Positions 8,066 to 16,484 of a DNA stretch of 59,386 bases are shown here, piece by piece. The DNA is from Clostridia bacterium (GTDB lineage: Bacteria > Bacillota > Clostridia > Christensenellales > Aristaeellaceae). Position numbers and translations under genes: made by a program. Each line of letters starts with the position of its first letter. Within the stretch, counting starts at the first letter, position 1. The DNA lies in assembly GCA_017547805.1 (NCBI GenBank), contig JAFYOR010000106.1, positions 1-59,386 of the forward strand, in the 5' to 3' direction. The notes under the pieces were generated by a model. That model was not told the DNA's origin and searched no databases. It worked only from the letters and a program-made list of their open reading frames with translations.

Positions 8066-9418
8066 TTATTGGCGTATCTTTCTTTTGCTTTCCTTTTTCA
8101 TCTGCCAGAAAAGGAATCCCGCGCACAGCGCGATCTGCACGGCGGTGGAAGCAGGCGTGGCAAGACCGATCCTGAAAAGCGAGACCGGCTCAATGCGGCT
8201 CATCAGGAAGGACACCGGAATGCGAACGCCGAACGCGCCGATCAGTCCCTGCAGCATGACAAACGTCGTCAGGCCGCAGCCATTGAAATAGCCGATGAAG
8301 CAGAAGAGAAACGCCGTCATCAGCGTGTCAATCGCATAGGATTTGAGGTAATCCGCGCCGGCGGCAATGACCTGCGCATCCGCGGCAAACAGGCTGCACA
8401 TCACATCGCCATGGAAGAAGCCCGCGTAGAACATCACCGTGCCGATGGCAAAGCTCACCGCCATGCCGCAGAGCATCGCCTGCCGCGCGCGCCTTGCCTT
8501 GCCCGCGCCGATGTTCTGCGCAACAAAGGCAGAAAGCGACTGCGAAAACGCGGAAGGCACCAGCATGATGAAGCCGCAGAGCTTCTGCGCCACGCCCATG
8601 CCCGCGCTGGCCACCAGACCAAGGCTGTTGACGATGACCATCAGCACGACAAAGGAAAGGCTGACCAGCAGATCCTGCAGCGCAATCGGCGCGCCAAGAC
8701 GCACCGTGCCAAGGATCGGCCGTTTGTCCGGGCGCAGATCCTTTTTGTGAAACGGGAAGGGCAGGCCGCGCCGCCTGACCACCGCAAGGCAGATCGCCAC
8801 GCTCAGCGCCTGAGCCAGCACCGTCGCCAGCGCCGCGCCATCCGCCGCCATGTGAAACACGCACACAAACAGCAGGTCGCCCACAATATTCACCACGCAG
8901 GCAATGACGACGGACAGCAGCGGCGTTTGGGAATCACCGATGCCGCGGAACACGCTGCCCAGCAGGTTGTAGGCAACGATAAAGAGCGTGCCCGCGCCGC
9001 AGATGCGCACATAGGCAACCGTCTGGTCAAACGCCTCCTTCGGCGCGCGCATCAGCGTGCACAACTGCGGCGCCAAGAACAGCGTGAATGCAGAAAGCGC
9101 CAACGCCATCGCGCCAAACAGCCAGATCGCGCCGCCGATGACGCCGCCCGCGCGTTCATTCCTGCCCTCGCCCAGCGTTCTGCCCAGCAGCACCGTCGTG
9201 CCCATGGAAAGGCCGGTGATCACCGTGGTGATCGTATGCATGAGCTGACTGCCGGTGGAAACGGCGGAAACCGCCGCCGCATCGGCAAACCGTCCCACAA
9301 CCATCAGGTCGACCGCGCCGTACATTACCTGCAGAATCATTGCGCCCAGCACCGGCAGCGCAAAGCGCAGAAGCTTGGGCAGAATCGCGCCCTGCGTAAA
9401 ATCGGATCGTTTATCCAT
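8066..9418 (-). CDS. MATE family efflux transporter
   Basis: 450 residues, about twelve membrane helices, matching the usual MATE length. Typical stretches include an early FALPVLGAMILQ and the paired repeats of the two six-helix halves. MATE pumps export drugs or metabolites using Na+ or H+ gradients; the substrate is unknown. The start MDKRSDF at 9418 is preceded by AGAGGAAAAACC and overlaps the acetyltransferase gene at 9411 by 8 bases. It is the last gene of a three-gene operon (two acetyltransferases, then this pump), a combination that suggests detoxification or resistance. Confidence 0.9.
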   Translation of the reverse strand: MDKRSDFTQGAILPKLLRFALPVLGAMILQVMYGAVDLMVVGRFADAAAVSAVSTGSQLMHTITTVITGLSMGTTVLLGRTLGEGRNERAGGVIGGAIWLFGAMALALSAFTLFLAPQLCTLMRAPKEAFDQTVAYVRICGAGTLFIVAYNLLGSVFRGIGDSQTPLLSVVIACVVNIVGDLLFVCVFHMAADGAALATVLAQALSVAICLAVVRRRGLPFPFHKKDLRPDKRPILGTVRLGAPIALQDLLVSLSFVVLMVIVNSLGLVASAGMGVAQKLCGFIMLVPSAFSQSLSAFVAQNIGAGKARRARQAMLCGMAVSFAIGTVMFYAGFFHGDVMCSLFAADAQVIAAGADYLKSYAIDTLMTAFLFCFIGYFNGCGLTTFVMLQGLIGAFGVRIPVSFLMSRIEPVSLFRIGLATPASTAVQIALCAGFLFWQMKKESKRKIRQ

Positions 9419-9908
9419 GGTTTTTCCTCTTTTCATAGGTGAAAAAGCGCGTCTTTTCCCCGCCGATTTCCTCCGTGTATTCCCGCACGCGCGCAAAGCC
9501 CAGCCGCTCGTAGCAGCGTATCGCCGGCGCGTTGTCGGCAAAGACATTGAGCGTCACAGCCCTGGCGCGCTTGATGTGAAACGCATATTCAAGCGCTAAT
9601 CCCAGCATCGCTGCGCCCAGCCCCTTTCCCCGGGCAGCCGGATTCACGACGATGAACCCGAAATGCACGCGCTCCTCGTCCACCTTGCGCATGAGCAGCT
9701 GACCGCAAACCGCGCCGTCTTCCTCCATCACCTTGGGAAACCAGTCGCCCGCAGCGATGCCCGGCGCGTAAAGCGCATTGAGCTTTTCTGGATCAAGCGG
9801 ATAGCTTCCCAGCTTGCCCGCGCTCCACCAGACGAATTCCCTTTCATCCGTCAGCCACGCGGCGACATGCTTTGCATCCTCGTTTTGATAGGCTCTGAGA
9901 TTCAGCAT
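9411..9908 (-). CDS. GNAT family N-acetyltransferase
   Basis: 165 residues. The acetyl-CoA binding segment VNPAARGKGLGAAML (near residues 88-102) has the Q/RxxGxG/A pattern, and the C-terminal ADNAPAIRCYERLGF is the classic GNAT motif. It transfers an acetyl group to an amine of unknown identity. It is translationally coupled to the MATE gene (8-bp overlap) and follows the other acetyltransferase after 18 bases. Confidence 0.9.
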   Translation of the reverse strand: MLNLRAYQNEDAKHVAAWLTDEREFVWWSAGKLGSYPLDPEKLNALYAPGIAAGDWFPKVMEEDGAVCGQLLMRKVDEERVHFGFIVVNPAARGKGLGAAMLGLALEYAFHIKRARAVTLNVFADNAPAIRCYERLGFARVREYTEEIGGEKTRFFTYEKRKNHG

Positions 9909-9926
9909 TCTGTTTCTCCTCGCAGT

Positions 9927-10385
9927 TTATTTCAGCTTTCTGCGGTACATCCTCGCCAGCCCGCCGTCGTCCTCCTCCACCATCGCGAAAAACTCGAAGC
10001 CGCAGTGCTCGTAGTAATCCGTATGCGTGGTGATGAGATACGCATTTTCCCGCCCGAAGCGTCTGAGTTCCTCGCAGGCAAAATCCAGCAGAGCGCGGGA
10101 AATCCCCCGCCTTCTCGCCTTTTCCTCGACGTAGACCGCCGCGATGTTGGGCGCAAGGTCCTTTCGCTTATGGAAATCGTTTTCAATCACGCCCAAACCG
10201 CCGAGAATCTCGCCCTCGGGACTGAGCGCCAGATACCACTGCGGGACGCCGGCTTTGTTGCCGTCGTTTTCGCTCATGGAATCAAGGTAAGCCTCAACCG
10301 GCACGCGCCACTTGCTGTGAAACCAGTTTGCCGCCCTTTCCTTCAGGTCCTGCCTGTCGCGCAGCGCGATGATGCTGTATTCCAT
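9927..10385 (-). CDS. GNAT family N-acetyltransferase
   Basis: 152 residues, starting at the ATG after AGGAGGAAGCAAT rather than at the longer frame. The binding motif is degenerate but recognisable: VYVEEKARRRGISRALLDFA (about residues 83-102). The C-terminus HTDYYEHCGFEFFAMVEED is typical for this family. First gene of the operon with the second acetyltransferase and the MATE pump. The promoter at 10413 drives it. Confidence 0.88.
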   Translation of the reverse strand: MEYSIIALRDRQDLKERAANWFHSKWRVPVEAYLDSMSENDGNKAGVPQWYLALSPEGEILGGLGVIENDFHKRKDLAPNIAAVYVEEKARRRGISRALLDFACEELRRFGRENAYLITTHTDYYEHCGFEFFAMVEEDDGGLARMYRRKLK

Positions 10386-10412
10386 ATTGCTTCCTCCTGT
10401 GCATTTTTCCAA

Positions 10413-10441
10413 AGTATCGCTCGTCGGAAAAAACACGTCAA
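10413..10441 (-). promoter_or_regulatory. Promoter of the acetyltransferase/MATE operon
   Basis: On the minus strand: TTGACG, 17-base spacer, GATACT, 28 bases before the start codon at 10385. Confidence 0.65.
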
Positions 10442-10466
10442 TCCTTAAAGTCCGCTATATTCAAGC

Positions 10467-11441
10467 TTACACCCGGCTGTAGAGCTTCACAAACGCCGTA
10501 ATCGACGCGCGCATCAGCACGCCCTGCGCGCCAACGAGCGCATCGCCGCTCTTTATCGCATAACCGGAAAGCTCAGCAAGATTCTCCCTTGCAAAAGCAA
10601 GCACCTCCCGCGCGACGTCCTCGGGCAGATGATAGCCCGGCACGTTCTTGACCACGCTCAGCGCGATCTGACCCACGCGCTTTTTGAGCGCCTTCTTTGC
10701 CTCACCCGCAGGAAGCTCTGCCGCCAGCACGCTCAGCCTGCGGCAAACCTCCAGATAGCTTGCGCACCAGCGGCTATTTCGCGCAAAGGACTTCATGATG
10801 CTGCCCTCACGCTGACGGTAGCGCAGCAGGACTTCGTTATAGCACGCAGCCTTTTCCGCCTTAAGCAGCGCCGGCGCCTGAAACAGCTCGTCCTCGTAAA
10901 GCAGGCCTTCCGCCATGCGAAGACCATTTTCTTCCAGAAAAGCTCTGCGGTACACGCACTGCCAGACCATCGGCTCATATACGCCTTCGCGGCACTGCGC
11001 GGCAAAGAGCGTCCCGCCGTCCGTAACCGCGCTTTGCTTTGTCGCTGCCCCCGGCGTCACCACGCCCGTCTCATCGTCAAAGCAGACATATTTGCCCTTC
11101 GCCACATCCAGCGCGAGGAACTTCGCCCGTCTGGTCAGGGCGAGAATCGCCTGCGCGTCGGGAATATCGTCGCTGTCAAGGAAGTAGACATACTCCCCCT
11201 GCGCAGCATCCAAGCCCGTGTTGCGCGCCGCGGAAAGGCCGCCGTTCTTTTCCCGGCGGATCAGGCGGAAGGTCTCCATCGATCCGGCAAATGCCTGCGC
11301 GATGGGCAGCGAATCATCCTGTCCGCAGTCATCCACCAGCAGGATTTCGCACTCGCCTGCATCAAGCGCGCACAGCGGCGCAAGGCATTCCTCAAAATAC
11401 GCGCCGACATTATAAAACGGTACGATAACGCTCAGCAGCAT
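10467..11441 (-). CDS. Family 2 glycosyltransferase
   Basis: 324 residues. The GT-A fold starts at the N-terminus (SVIVPFYNVGAYFEECL), with VDDCGQDDS near residue 37, KNGGLSAARNTGLD near 66-80 and the metal-binding YFLDSDD near 88-94. There is no obvious membrane anchor, so it probably acts on a lipid-linked or nascent glycan at the inner face. A GGGAGG site precedes the ATG. It is divergent from the three-gene glycosyltransferase cluster starting at 11554 and probably belongs to the same cell-surface glycan locus. Confidence 0.9.
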   Translation of the reverse strand: MLLSVIVPFYNVGAYFEECLAPLCALDAGECEILLVDDCGQDDSLPIAQAFAGSMETFRLIRREKNGGLSAARNTGLDAAQGEYVYFLDSDDIPDAQAILALTRRAKFLALDVAKGKYVCFDDETGVVTPGAATKQSAVTDGGTLFAAQCREGVYEPMVWQCVYRRAFLEENGLRMAEGLLYEDELFQAPALLKAEKAACYNEVLLRYRQREGSIMKSFARNSRWCASYLEVCRRLSVLAAELPAGEAKKALKKRVGQIALSVVKNVPGYHLPEDVAREVLAFARENLAELSGYAIKSGDALVGAQGVLMRASITAFVKLYSRV

Positions 11442-11470
11442 GACGCTTCCTCCCGAACCTTTCTTTCCCC

Positions 11471-11499
11471 TTGATAAACGAGGGTTTTTATGCGATAAT
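11471..11499 (+). promoter_or_regulatory. Promoter of the glycosyltransferase cluster
   Basis: TTGATA, 17-base spacer, GATAAT, 54 bases before the ATG at 11554. Confidence 0.6.
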
Positions 11500-11553
11500 A
11501 GATCAGTTAAAGTATCCCCATTATATCACAGGAATCTGGCGGAGGGAAGACGA

Positions 11554-12486
11554 ATGATCAGCGTCATTGTCATCGGAAAGAATGAAGCGGAGCGTATTGG
11601 CAGCTGTATGCAGAGCATCAAGGACGCGATGGGCGTCATGCTGCATGAAATCGTCTATGTCGACTCCCGTTCTGCCGATGATTCCGCCGCCATCGCCCGC
11701 CGCTGGGGCGCCCGCTGCTATCAGCTCTCGGAAGAAAACACGACGGCCGGTCTTGGCCGACAGATCGGTATGAAGGAAGCGCAGGGAGAATACCTGCTTT
11801 TCCTCGACGCAGATATGCAGCTGCGCAAAGGATTCCTTGAAAAGGCCATGATGACCATGGCGTCGGAAGGCTACGACGGCGCAGCCGGCATCCGCGATGA
11901 CATTTACATGAAGGACGGACAGGTCGTTTCCCGCGTCAGTAATTACTTTGCCTGCACATCTCAGCGCATCGTGCCGGAATTCGGCGGCGCGCTGTTCATC
12001 AAAAAGGACGCGCTTGAGAAGGCCGGAGGCTGGTCTGCGGATACGATCGCCTGCGAAGAAGCCGAGCTGCACGCCCGGCTGAAGGCGGCGTCCTGCAGCA
12101 TCGTCGAGCTGCCCGTACCGATGATCACGCATACGGACGCCGTGCGCGACAACCGCGGCTTCCTCGGCTCCATCTTTTCAAAGCGCCGTCTGGGCGAAGG
12201 GCAGGCGCTGCGCTGTGCAATGGTCGCCGGCAAAGGCCGCGCCTACATCCAGCACGAAAAGCAGAAGTTCACGCTCTTTGCAGCCGATCTTCTCTGCCTG
12301 CTGCTTCTGCTGGTTTATCCTGCGATGGGCCTGATCCTCGGCTGCTTTGCGCAGGCCATGCAGCTGGGTTTCTTTGCCGCAAGAAAGCGCCTGCGCACGT
12401 TTGTCGCGCAGAAGCTCTTCTTCTTTGCGCTGCCGCTGGGCATGCTTACTTACCGCATCCGCTCCAGGGAATACACATCCATCTGA
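11554..12486 (+). CDS. Family 2 glycosyltransferase with C-terminal membrane segment
   Basis: 310 residues. The start MISVIVIGKNEAERI follows GGAGGGAAGACGA; the longer frame has no ribosome-binding site. VDSRSADDS (about 34-42) and LLFLDADMQL (about 86-95) are the nucleotide-sugar and metal motifs. The last about 80 residues are hydrophobic and anchor the enzyme in the membrane. The next gene starts 22 bases later and is of the same family. A role in exopolysaccharide or glycolipid assembly is inferred. Confidence 0.9.
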   Translation: MISVIVIGKNEAERIGSCMQSIKDAMGVMLHEIVYVDSRSADDSAAIARRWGARCYQLSEENTTAGLGRQIGMKEAQGEYLLFLDADMQLRKGFLEKAMMTMASEGYDGAAGIRDDIYMKDGQVVSRVSNYFACTSQRIVPEFGGALFIKKDALEKAGGWSADTIACEEAELHARLKAASCSIVELPVPMITHTDAVRDNRGFLGSIFSKRRLGEGQALRCAMVAGKGRAYIQHEKQKFTLFAADLLCLLLLLVYPAMGLILGCFAQAMQLGFFAARKRLRTFVAQKLFFFALPLGMLTYRIRSREYTSI

Positions 12487-12507
12487 ATCATGCCAAGGTG
12501 TTTCAAT

Positions 12508-13503
12508 ATGATGAAGATCAGTTTTATTGTCGTCGCCTTCAACGCCGCGAAGCATTTGGGCGCGCTGCTTGAGGACATCTGCTTGCAGACGGTTCCCAAA
12601 GAGCAGCTCGAGCTTCTCCTCGTCAATAGCGCATCCACGGATGAAACGGAGGCGATCATGCGCACATTCGCCCAGCGCGCGCCGTTCGAGGTGAAGATTC
12701 TTCAGAATCCCAAGCGCTGGCTGGCCTCAGGCATCAACATTGCGCTGGCTGCCGCGACGGGCGAGGGTATCATCCGTCTGGATGCGCACGCGCGGATTCC
12801 GGCGGACTTTCTTGAAAAGAACCTGCGCGCGCTTGAAAACGGCGAAGACATCGTCGGCGGCAGCGTACAGGGCGGCGAACCGAAGGGCGCGTGGGAAAAC
12901 GTGCTGCGCACGGTGGATACCTCCCGCTTCTGCGGCGGCGCTGCTCCCTTCCGCAATGGCGGCGAAGCCCGCTATGTCGACACCCTTGCCTACGCGCTGT
13001 ACCGCCGGAAGGTCTACGACAGCGTCGGCCTTTACGACGAACGCCTGCGCCGCACCGAGGACAACGACATGCACTACCGCATGCATCAGGCCGGTTACCG
13101 CTTCTTTTTCTCCCCGGACATCGTCTCCTACCACGCCGCACGCTCGACGCTGCGCGGTCAGCTCAAGCAGAAATGGGGCAATGGCTACTGGATCGGCCGC
13201 ACGATGCACATCCAACCGCACTGCTTTGCCCCGCGCCATCTGATTCCGGCGGCATTTGTTCTGGCGCTGCTCGGCTGTCTGCTGCTTGCGCCCGCAACGC
13301 CGCTGCCGCTTGCGCTGCTTGCGCTTGTTTACGGCGCGGCAGACCTTAGCTTCGCGCTTCGCGGCGCGCTTGGCCAGCAGGAAGGCAAACTGCTGGGCGC
13401 GCTGACGCTCCCCTTCCTCTTCCCCGCCGTGCACATCGTTTACGGCGCGGGAACCATGGCCGGTCTTTTGACCCTCGGCGCAAAGGAGCAGCCCCATGCT
13501 TAA
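12508..13503 (+). CDS. ExoA-like family 2 glycosyltransferase
   Basis: 331 residues. The start MMKISFIVVAFNAAKH follows AGGTG with a 7-base spacer; an alternative start is the next ATG at 12511. The GT-A signature IIRLDAHARIP is characteristic of the succinoglycan ExoA-like group. YDERLRRTEDNDMHYRM supplies the ED acceptor motif. The C-terminal 90 residues hold two or three membrane helices. It overlaps the DUF218 gene by 8 bases, so the three genes form one operon. Confidence 0.88.
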   Translation: MMKISFIVVAFNAAKHLGALLEDICLQTVPKEQLELLLVNSASTDETEAIMRTFAQRAPFEVKILQNPKRWLASGINIALAAATGEGIIRLDAHARIPADFLEKNLRALENGEDIVGGSVQGGEPKGAWENVLRTVDTSRFCGGAAPFRNGGEARYVDTLAYALYRRKVYDSVGLYDERLRRTEDNDMHYRMHQAGYRFFFSPDIVSYHAARSTLRGQLKQKWGNGYWIGRTMHIQPHCFAPRHLIPAAFVLALLGCLLLAPATPLPLALLALVYGAADLSFALRGALGQQEGKLLGALTLPFLFPAVHIVYGAGTMAGLLTLGAKEQPHA

Positions 13504-14092
13504 ATGGATTGAGGACATTACCCGCTTCATCTTCCTTGAGGATACGCCGCAGAAAGCCGACGTCATCTTTGTTCCCGGCAACGGTCATGCCGAGCCAAGC
13601 GAGCTGGCGGCAAAGCTTTACAGCGAAGGCTACGCGCCGTTCATCCTCCCGTCGGGAAGATACGCAATTGGCAGCACAGGCTTTGTCGGGCAGAAGTCCG
13701 GCGCACGCCGCTACGAAGGCGAGTTTGAAACCGAGTGGGCGTACATGCGCCACATTCTGCTTGCCAACGGCGTTCCGGAGAACGCCATTCTGCGCGAAGA
13801 CGAGGCGACCTACACCTATCAGAACGCAATCAACTCCCGCCGCCGCACGGACAGCGAAGGGCTGACCATCCGCCGCGCGATTCTGTGCTGCATGCCGGTG
13901 CACGCGCGGCGCGCGCGGATGTACTACGAAACGCTTTTCCCGGATGCGGAACTCTTTGTCTGCCCTGTGGAAGAAGCAGACATCACGCGGGATAACTGGA
14001 TGCACGACCCCGCCGGCATCGACCGGGTGCTGGGCGAAATGGAACGCTGCGGCGGACAGTTCCATGACATTTTGAAGGAATTGATGCTGTAA
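13496..14092 (+). CDS. YdcF/DUF218 family protein
   Basis: 198 residues. VIFVPGNGHAEPSELAAKLY near residues 24-43 and EDEATYTYQNA near 101-111 fit the DUF218 pattern (V.G.....R...A..LY; E....T..N). Family members (ElyC, SanA, YdcF) take part in envelope polysaccharide metabolism, although the biochemical activity is poorly defined. There is no membrane helix. AAAGGAG precedes the ATG, which overlaps the ExoA-like gene. It closes the surface-glycan operon just before tRNA-Trp. Confidence 0.82.
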   Translation: MLKWIEDITRFIFLEDTPQKADVIFVPGNGHAEPSELAAKLYSEGYAPFILPSGRYAIGSTGFVGQKSGARRYEGEFETEWAYMRHILLANGVPENAILREDEATYTYQNAINSRRRTDSEGLTIRRAILCCMPVHARRARMYYETLFPDAELFVCPVEEADITRDNWMHDPAGIDRVLGEMERCGGQFHDILKELML

Positions 14093-14136
14093 ACCCTCTG
14101 TTGAACGCAGAAGCGCATTTTTTTCGCAAAATACAG

Positions 14137-14165
14137 TTGACAAATGTCGATGGCTGTGATATAGT
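14137..14165 (+). promoter_or_regulatory. tRNA-Trp promoter
   Basis: TTGACA, 17-base spacer, TATAGT; the tRNA begins 13 bases after the -10 box. Confidence 0.85.
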
Positions 14166-14177
14166 AGACAGGTGCTT

Positions 14178-14251
14178 AGGGGCATGGTGTAATGGTAACA
14201 CGTGGGTCTCCAAAACCTTTGTTGTGGGTTCGAATCCTACTGCCCCTGCCA
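14178..14251 (+). tRNA. tRNA-Trp (CCA anticodon)
   Basis: Acceptor AGGGGCA pairs with TGCCCCT, followed by G and an encoded CCA. The D-stem is GTGT/ACAC, the anticodon loop is CTCCAAA with anticodon CCA, and the T-arm is GTGGG-TTCGAAT-CCTAC. The first anticodon-stem pair is a T-T mismatch, a small departure. This is the only complete copy; its 3' 54 bases are repeated exactly at 19974 and almost exactly at 17142. It is the integration site of the islands that follow. Confidence 0.96.
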
Positions 14252-14252
14252 A

Positions 14253-14295
14253 ACAAAAGGTGATCGGCCGTAGGGTCGGTCACCTTTTGTTTTTG
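14253..14295 (+). terminator. tRNA-Trp terminator
   Basis: Stem ACAAAAGGTGA/TCACCTTTTGT with an inner pairing segment, ending in TTTTT. It begins one base after the tRNA. Confidence 0.85.
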
Positions 14296-14307
14296 GAATC
14301 ACGGGGA

Positions 14308-14413
14308 AGTGGGATTCGAATGGGGCGGGAGTGAATGACAGCCCAGTGGGCTGTCAGAGCCGCCCTGACCGACGAGCGTCGAGCGAGGAGAAAGAATCCT
14401 ACTGCCCCTGCCA
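14308..14413 (+). repeat. tRNA-tail folded element, tRNA-Trp version, copy 1
   Basis: 106 bp. The left arm (14308-14321, AGTGGGATTCGAAT; extendable to GGGGA at 14303) is the inverted T-arm/acceptor of tRNA-Trp. The right arm (14394-14413) is a direct copy ending CCTACTGCCCCTGCCA. Core: TGAATGA (14332), CAGCC-CAGTG-GGCTG (14339-14353), TCAGA, GCCGCCC, TGACCGA, CGAGC-GTCGA-GCGAG (14373-14387). GGGCGG of the left part can pair with CCGCCC. The CAGCC/GGCTG stem differs from the GGCCA/TGGCC stem of copies 2 and 3 while pairing is kept. Confidence 0.85.
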
Positions 14414-14418
14414 GAATG

Positions 14419-14448
14419 AGCGGCTTCTGAGAAGAAGCCGCTTTTTCT
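14419..14448 (+). terminator. Terminator after tail copy 1
   Basis: Stem AGCGGCTTCT/AGAAGCCGCT with a GAGA loop and T5, five bases after the CCA end. Confidence 0.85.
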
Positions 14449-14482
14449 ATACCTTGTATTCTGAGTGTAGAGGTGCATAATT

Positions 14483-14683
14483 ATGCCAAAGCGAAGTCAT
14501 GTTACATTTGGCTCTCAAGGGCAACATGAGTTTTATTTTCCAACAACTGGTAATGGAACAGAATACAGAAGAACTCGTCAAAAGTGCAAATACTATAATA
14601 CAGAAACCAAATGGTGTACAAAGATATGGAACAACTGTGTCGGCCCAACAATTTGCAGAAAGTTCAAAAGATCTGTTGATTGA
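14483..14683 (+). CDS. Small cysteine-containing protein
   Basis: 66 residues. ATG seven bases after AGAGGTG. Four cysteines at 35, 45, 52 and 58 in a basic, aromatic C-terminal half (CKYYN...WCTKIWN.CVGP.ICRKF) look like a small metal-binding or disulfide fold. I recall similar short cysteine proteins in Firmicutes but no function. An overlapping frame (14499-14744) also reads plausibly; I prefer this one because of the ordered cysteines and the ribosome-binding site. It lies inside the first tRNA-Trp island, next to an integrase remnant. Confidence 0.5.
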   Translation: MPKRSHVTFGSQGQHEFYFPTTGNGTEYRRTRQKCKYYNTETKWCTKIWNNCVGPTICRKFKRSVD

Positions 14684-14689
14684 GTGTCT

Positions 14690-14935
14690 TCATTTCCCCA
14701 CCAACGCCTCATACATCTCCTCAAACCCATCTCCATACAGATGAACATAGACGTTGTACGTAATGTTCACATCTGCATGCCCAAGCAATTTAGAGAGAAT
14801 CTTCACGTCGATCCCTTTGTGATAGCAGTTCGTCGCAAACGTGTGCCTGAACATATGCTCTCCCCTGTAAGCGAGGTCAGCAGCTTTGCAAAGATACTGC
14901 GGCTGGCACCGTAATGCCTCGTGCTGTAAACTTAC
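14690..14935 (-). pseudogene. Tyrosine integrase remnant, C-terminal third
   Basis: It encodes the equivalent of residues about 229-306 of the intact integrase at 17953, with the HMFRHTFATNCY box, LLGHADV and the nucleophile tyrosine of ITYNVYVH intact. The N-terminal domain and the first catalytic arginine are gone, and no start codon is present at the break. The C-terminus EMYEALVGK differs from the intact copy (EMYAALIP) but matches the decayed remnant at 21919. Confidence 0.85.
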
Positions 14936-14964
14936 ATTTTCCGTCAATACGCAGAAATGCAGAC

Positions 14965-14993
14965 TTCTCAAACAAACTTGTGCATGATATACT
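14965..14993 (+). promoter_or_regulatory. Promoter of the permease gene
   Basis: TTCTCA, 17-base spacer, TATACT, 43 bases before the start codon at 15037. No purine riboswitch fold is visible between them. Confidence 0.5.
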
Positions 14994-15036
14994 TTGAATA
15001 GATTACCAATAGAAACTGAAGAAAGAAGGTTCTGTC

Positions 15037-16437
15037 ATGAAGAAAACCAACCGATTGTCCGAGAAAGCTTTCCAGCTGGATGGAAAAATGCCTCTGTCTC
15101 AGGCGATTCCTCTGGGCTTGCAGCATGTTCTGGCTATGTTCGTGGGAAACCTGACGCCGCTGCTGATCATTACCGGTACCTGCGGAATTGCCAGCGGTGA
15201 GTTTGCTGCGCTGCAGCTGCATCTGCTGCAGAATGCCATGCTGATTGCAGGCATTGTTACGCTGGTTCAGCTGTTCTCCATCGGTCCCATCGGCGGCAAT
15301 GTGCCGATCGTCATGGGTACTTCTTCTGGATTCCTTGGCGTGTTCAATTCCGTTGCGGCGACCATGGGCGGCGGCGTGATCGCATATGGCGCTATCATGG
15401 GCGCCGCTATCATTGGCGGTGTTTTTGAAGGCATTCTTGGTTTCTTCCTCAAGCCTCTTCGTAAGTTTTTCCCTGCGGTTGTGACCGGTACCGTGGTCAT
15501 GTCCATTGGTCTGAGTCTGATCTCTGTCGGCATCAATTCCTTTGGCGGCGGCAATACGGCGATGGACTTTGGTTCCATGGAGAATCTGCTGCTGGCTATC
15601 TTTGTTCTGGGCATGATTCTTTTCTTCAAGCATGGAACAAAGGGCTTTACCAGTTCTTCTTCGATCCTTTTGGGCATTACCTGCGGTTACGTGGCAGCGT
15701 TCATCATGGGTATTGTTCTTCCGACCACCGGTGTTACGGCTGATGGCGTTGAGTATACCAAGGCTTGGGTTCTGAATTGGGATAAAGTGGCAAATGCGGC
15801 TTGGTTTGAAATTCCGAAGTTCATGCCCATCAAGCCCGTGTTTGATATGCGTGCGATTCTGCCCGTCATGATCATGTTTGTTGTTACTGCGGTTGAAACC
15901 GTTGGCGATATTTCCGGCGTGATGGAAGGCGGCCTCGGCCGCGAAGCTACGGATAAGGAGCTGTCCGGCGGCGTCATCTGTGATGGTCTGGGTTCCTCCT
16001 TCGCGGCGCTGTTTGGCGTTCTGCCCAATACCTCTTTCAGCCAGAATGTCGGTCTGGTTGCGATGACCAAGGTTGTGAATCGTTTTGCCATCTCGACCGG
16101 TGCGGTCTTCCTGATCCTGTGCGGTCTGTGCCCCAAACTGGGTGCTGTGGTTTCGATTATGCCGCAGGCGGTTTTGGGCGGCGCCGCAGTGATGATGTTC
16201 TCTTCTATCGTGATCAGCGGTATTCAGCTGATCACCAAGGAACCGCTGAACGGCCGCAATCTTTCTATTGTTGCGGTTGCGCTGGGCGTCGGCTATGGCA
16301 TGGGCGCCAATGCGGCTATCTTGAATCATGCGCCGCAGGCCATCAAGCTGATCTTCGGCGGTTCCGGCATTGTTCCGGCAGCGGCAGTTGCGATCCTGCT
16401 GAACATTTTTCTGCCCAGGGAAAAGACAAACGATTAA
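15037..16437 (+). CDS. Uracil/xanthine-type permease (NCS2)
   Basis: 466 residues, 13-14 membrane helices, the normal size. Hallmarks are the N-terminal LGLQHVLAMFVGN, the central VTAVETVGDISG (E and D of the substrate site) and GVLPNTSFSQNVGLVAMTKVVNR, the NCS2 signature region. The last matches the xanthine/urate branch (NTFSQNVG type) better than the uracil branch. The protein imports a purine by proton symport. AGAAAGAAGG precedes the ATG. It sits between the integrase remnant and a tRNA-Trp tail, so it is probable island cargo. It would feed xpt at 3300. Confidence 0.92.
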   Translation: MKKTNRLSEKAFQLDGKMPLSQAIPLGLQHVLAMFVGNLTPLLIITGTCGIASGEFAALQLHLLQNAMLIAGIVTLVQLFSIGPIGGNVPIVMGTSSGFLGVFNSVAATMGGGVIAYGAIMGAAIIGGVFEGILGFFLKPLRKFFPAVVTGTVVMSIGLSLISVGINSFGGGNTAMDFGSMENLLLAIFVLGMILFFKHGTKGFTSSSSILLGITCGYVAAFIMGIVLPTTGVTADGVEYTKAWVLNWDKVANAAWFEIPKFMPIKPVFDMRAILPVMIMFVVTAVETVGDISGVMEGGLGREATDKELSGGVICDGLGSSFAALFGVLPNTSFSQNVGLVAMTKVVNRFAISTGAVFLILCGLCPKLGAVVSIMPQAVLGGAAVMMFSSIVISGIQLITKEPLNGRNLSIVAVALGVGYGMGANAAILNHAPQAIKLIFGGSGIVPAAAVAILLNIFLPREKTND

Positions 16438-16455
16438 CTGTCGTGCATATAAAAG

Positions 16456-16484
16456 GTCTGCCGGAAAAACCGGCAGACTTTTTG
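16456..16484 (+). terminator. Permease terminator
   Basis: Stem GTCTGCCGG/CCGGCAGAC with an A-rich loop and T5. Confidence 0.85.

Noticed and set aside
14093-14110. Repeat of the right-end sequence upstream of tRNA-Trp (ACCCTCTGTTGAACGCAG against 19853)
   Set aside because: The match is about 16 of 19 bases and is not followed by the conserved -10 box, so it may be chance or an old duplication; not enough to call.
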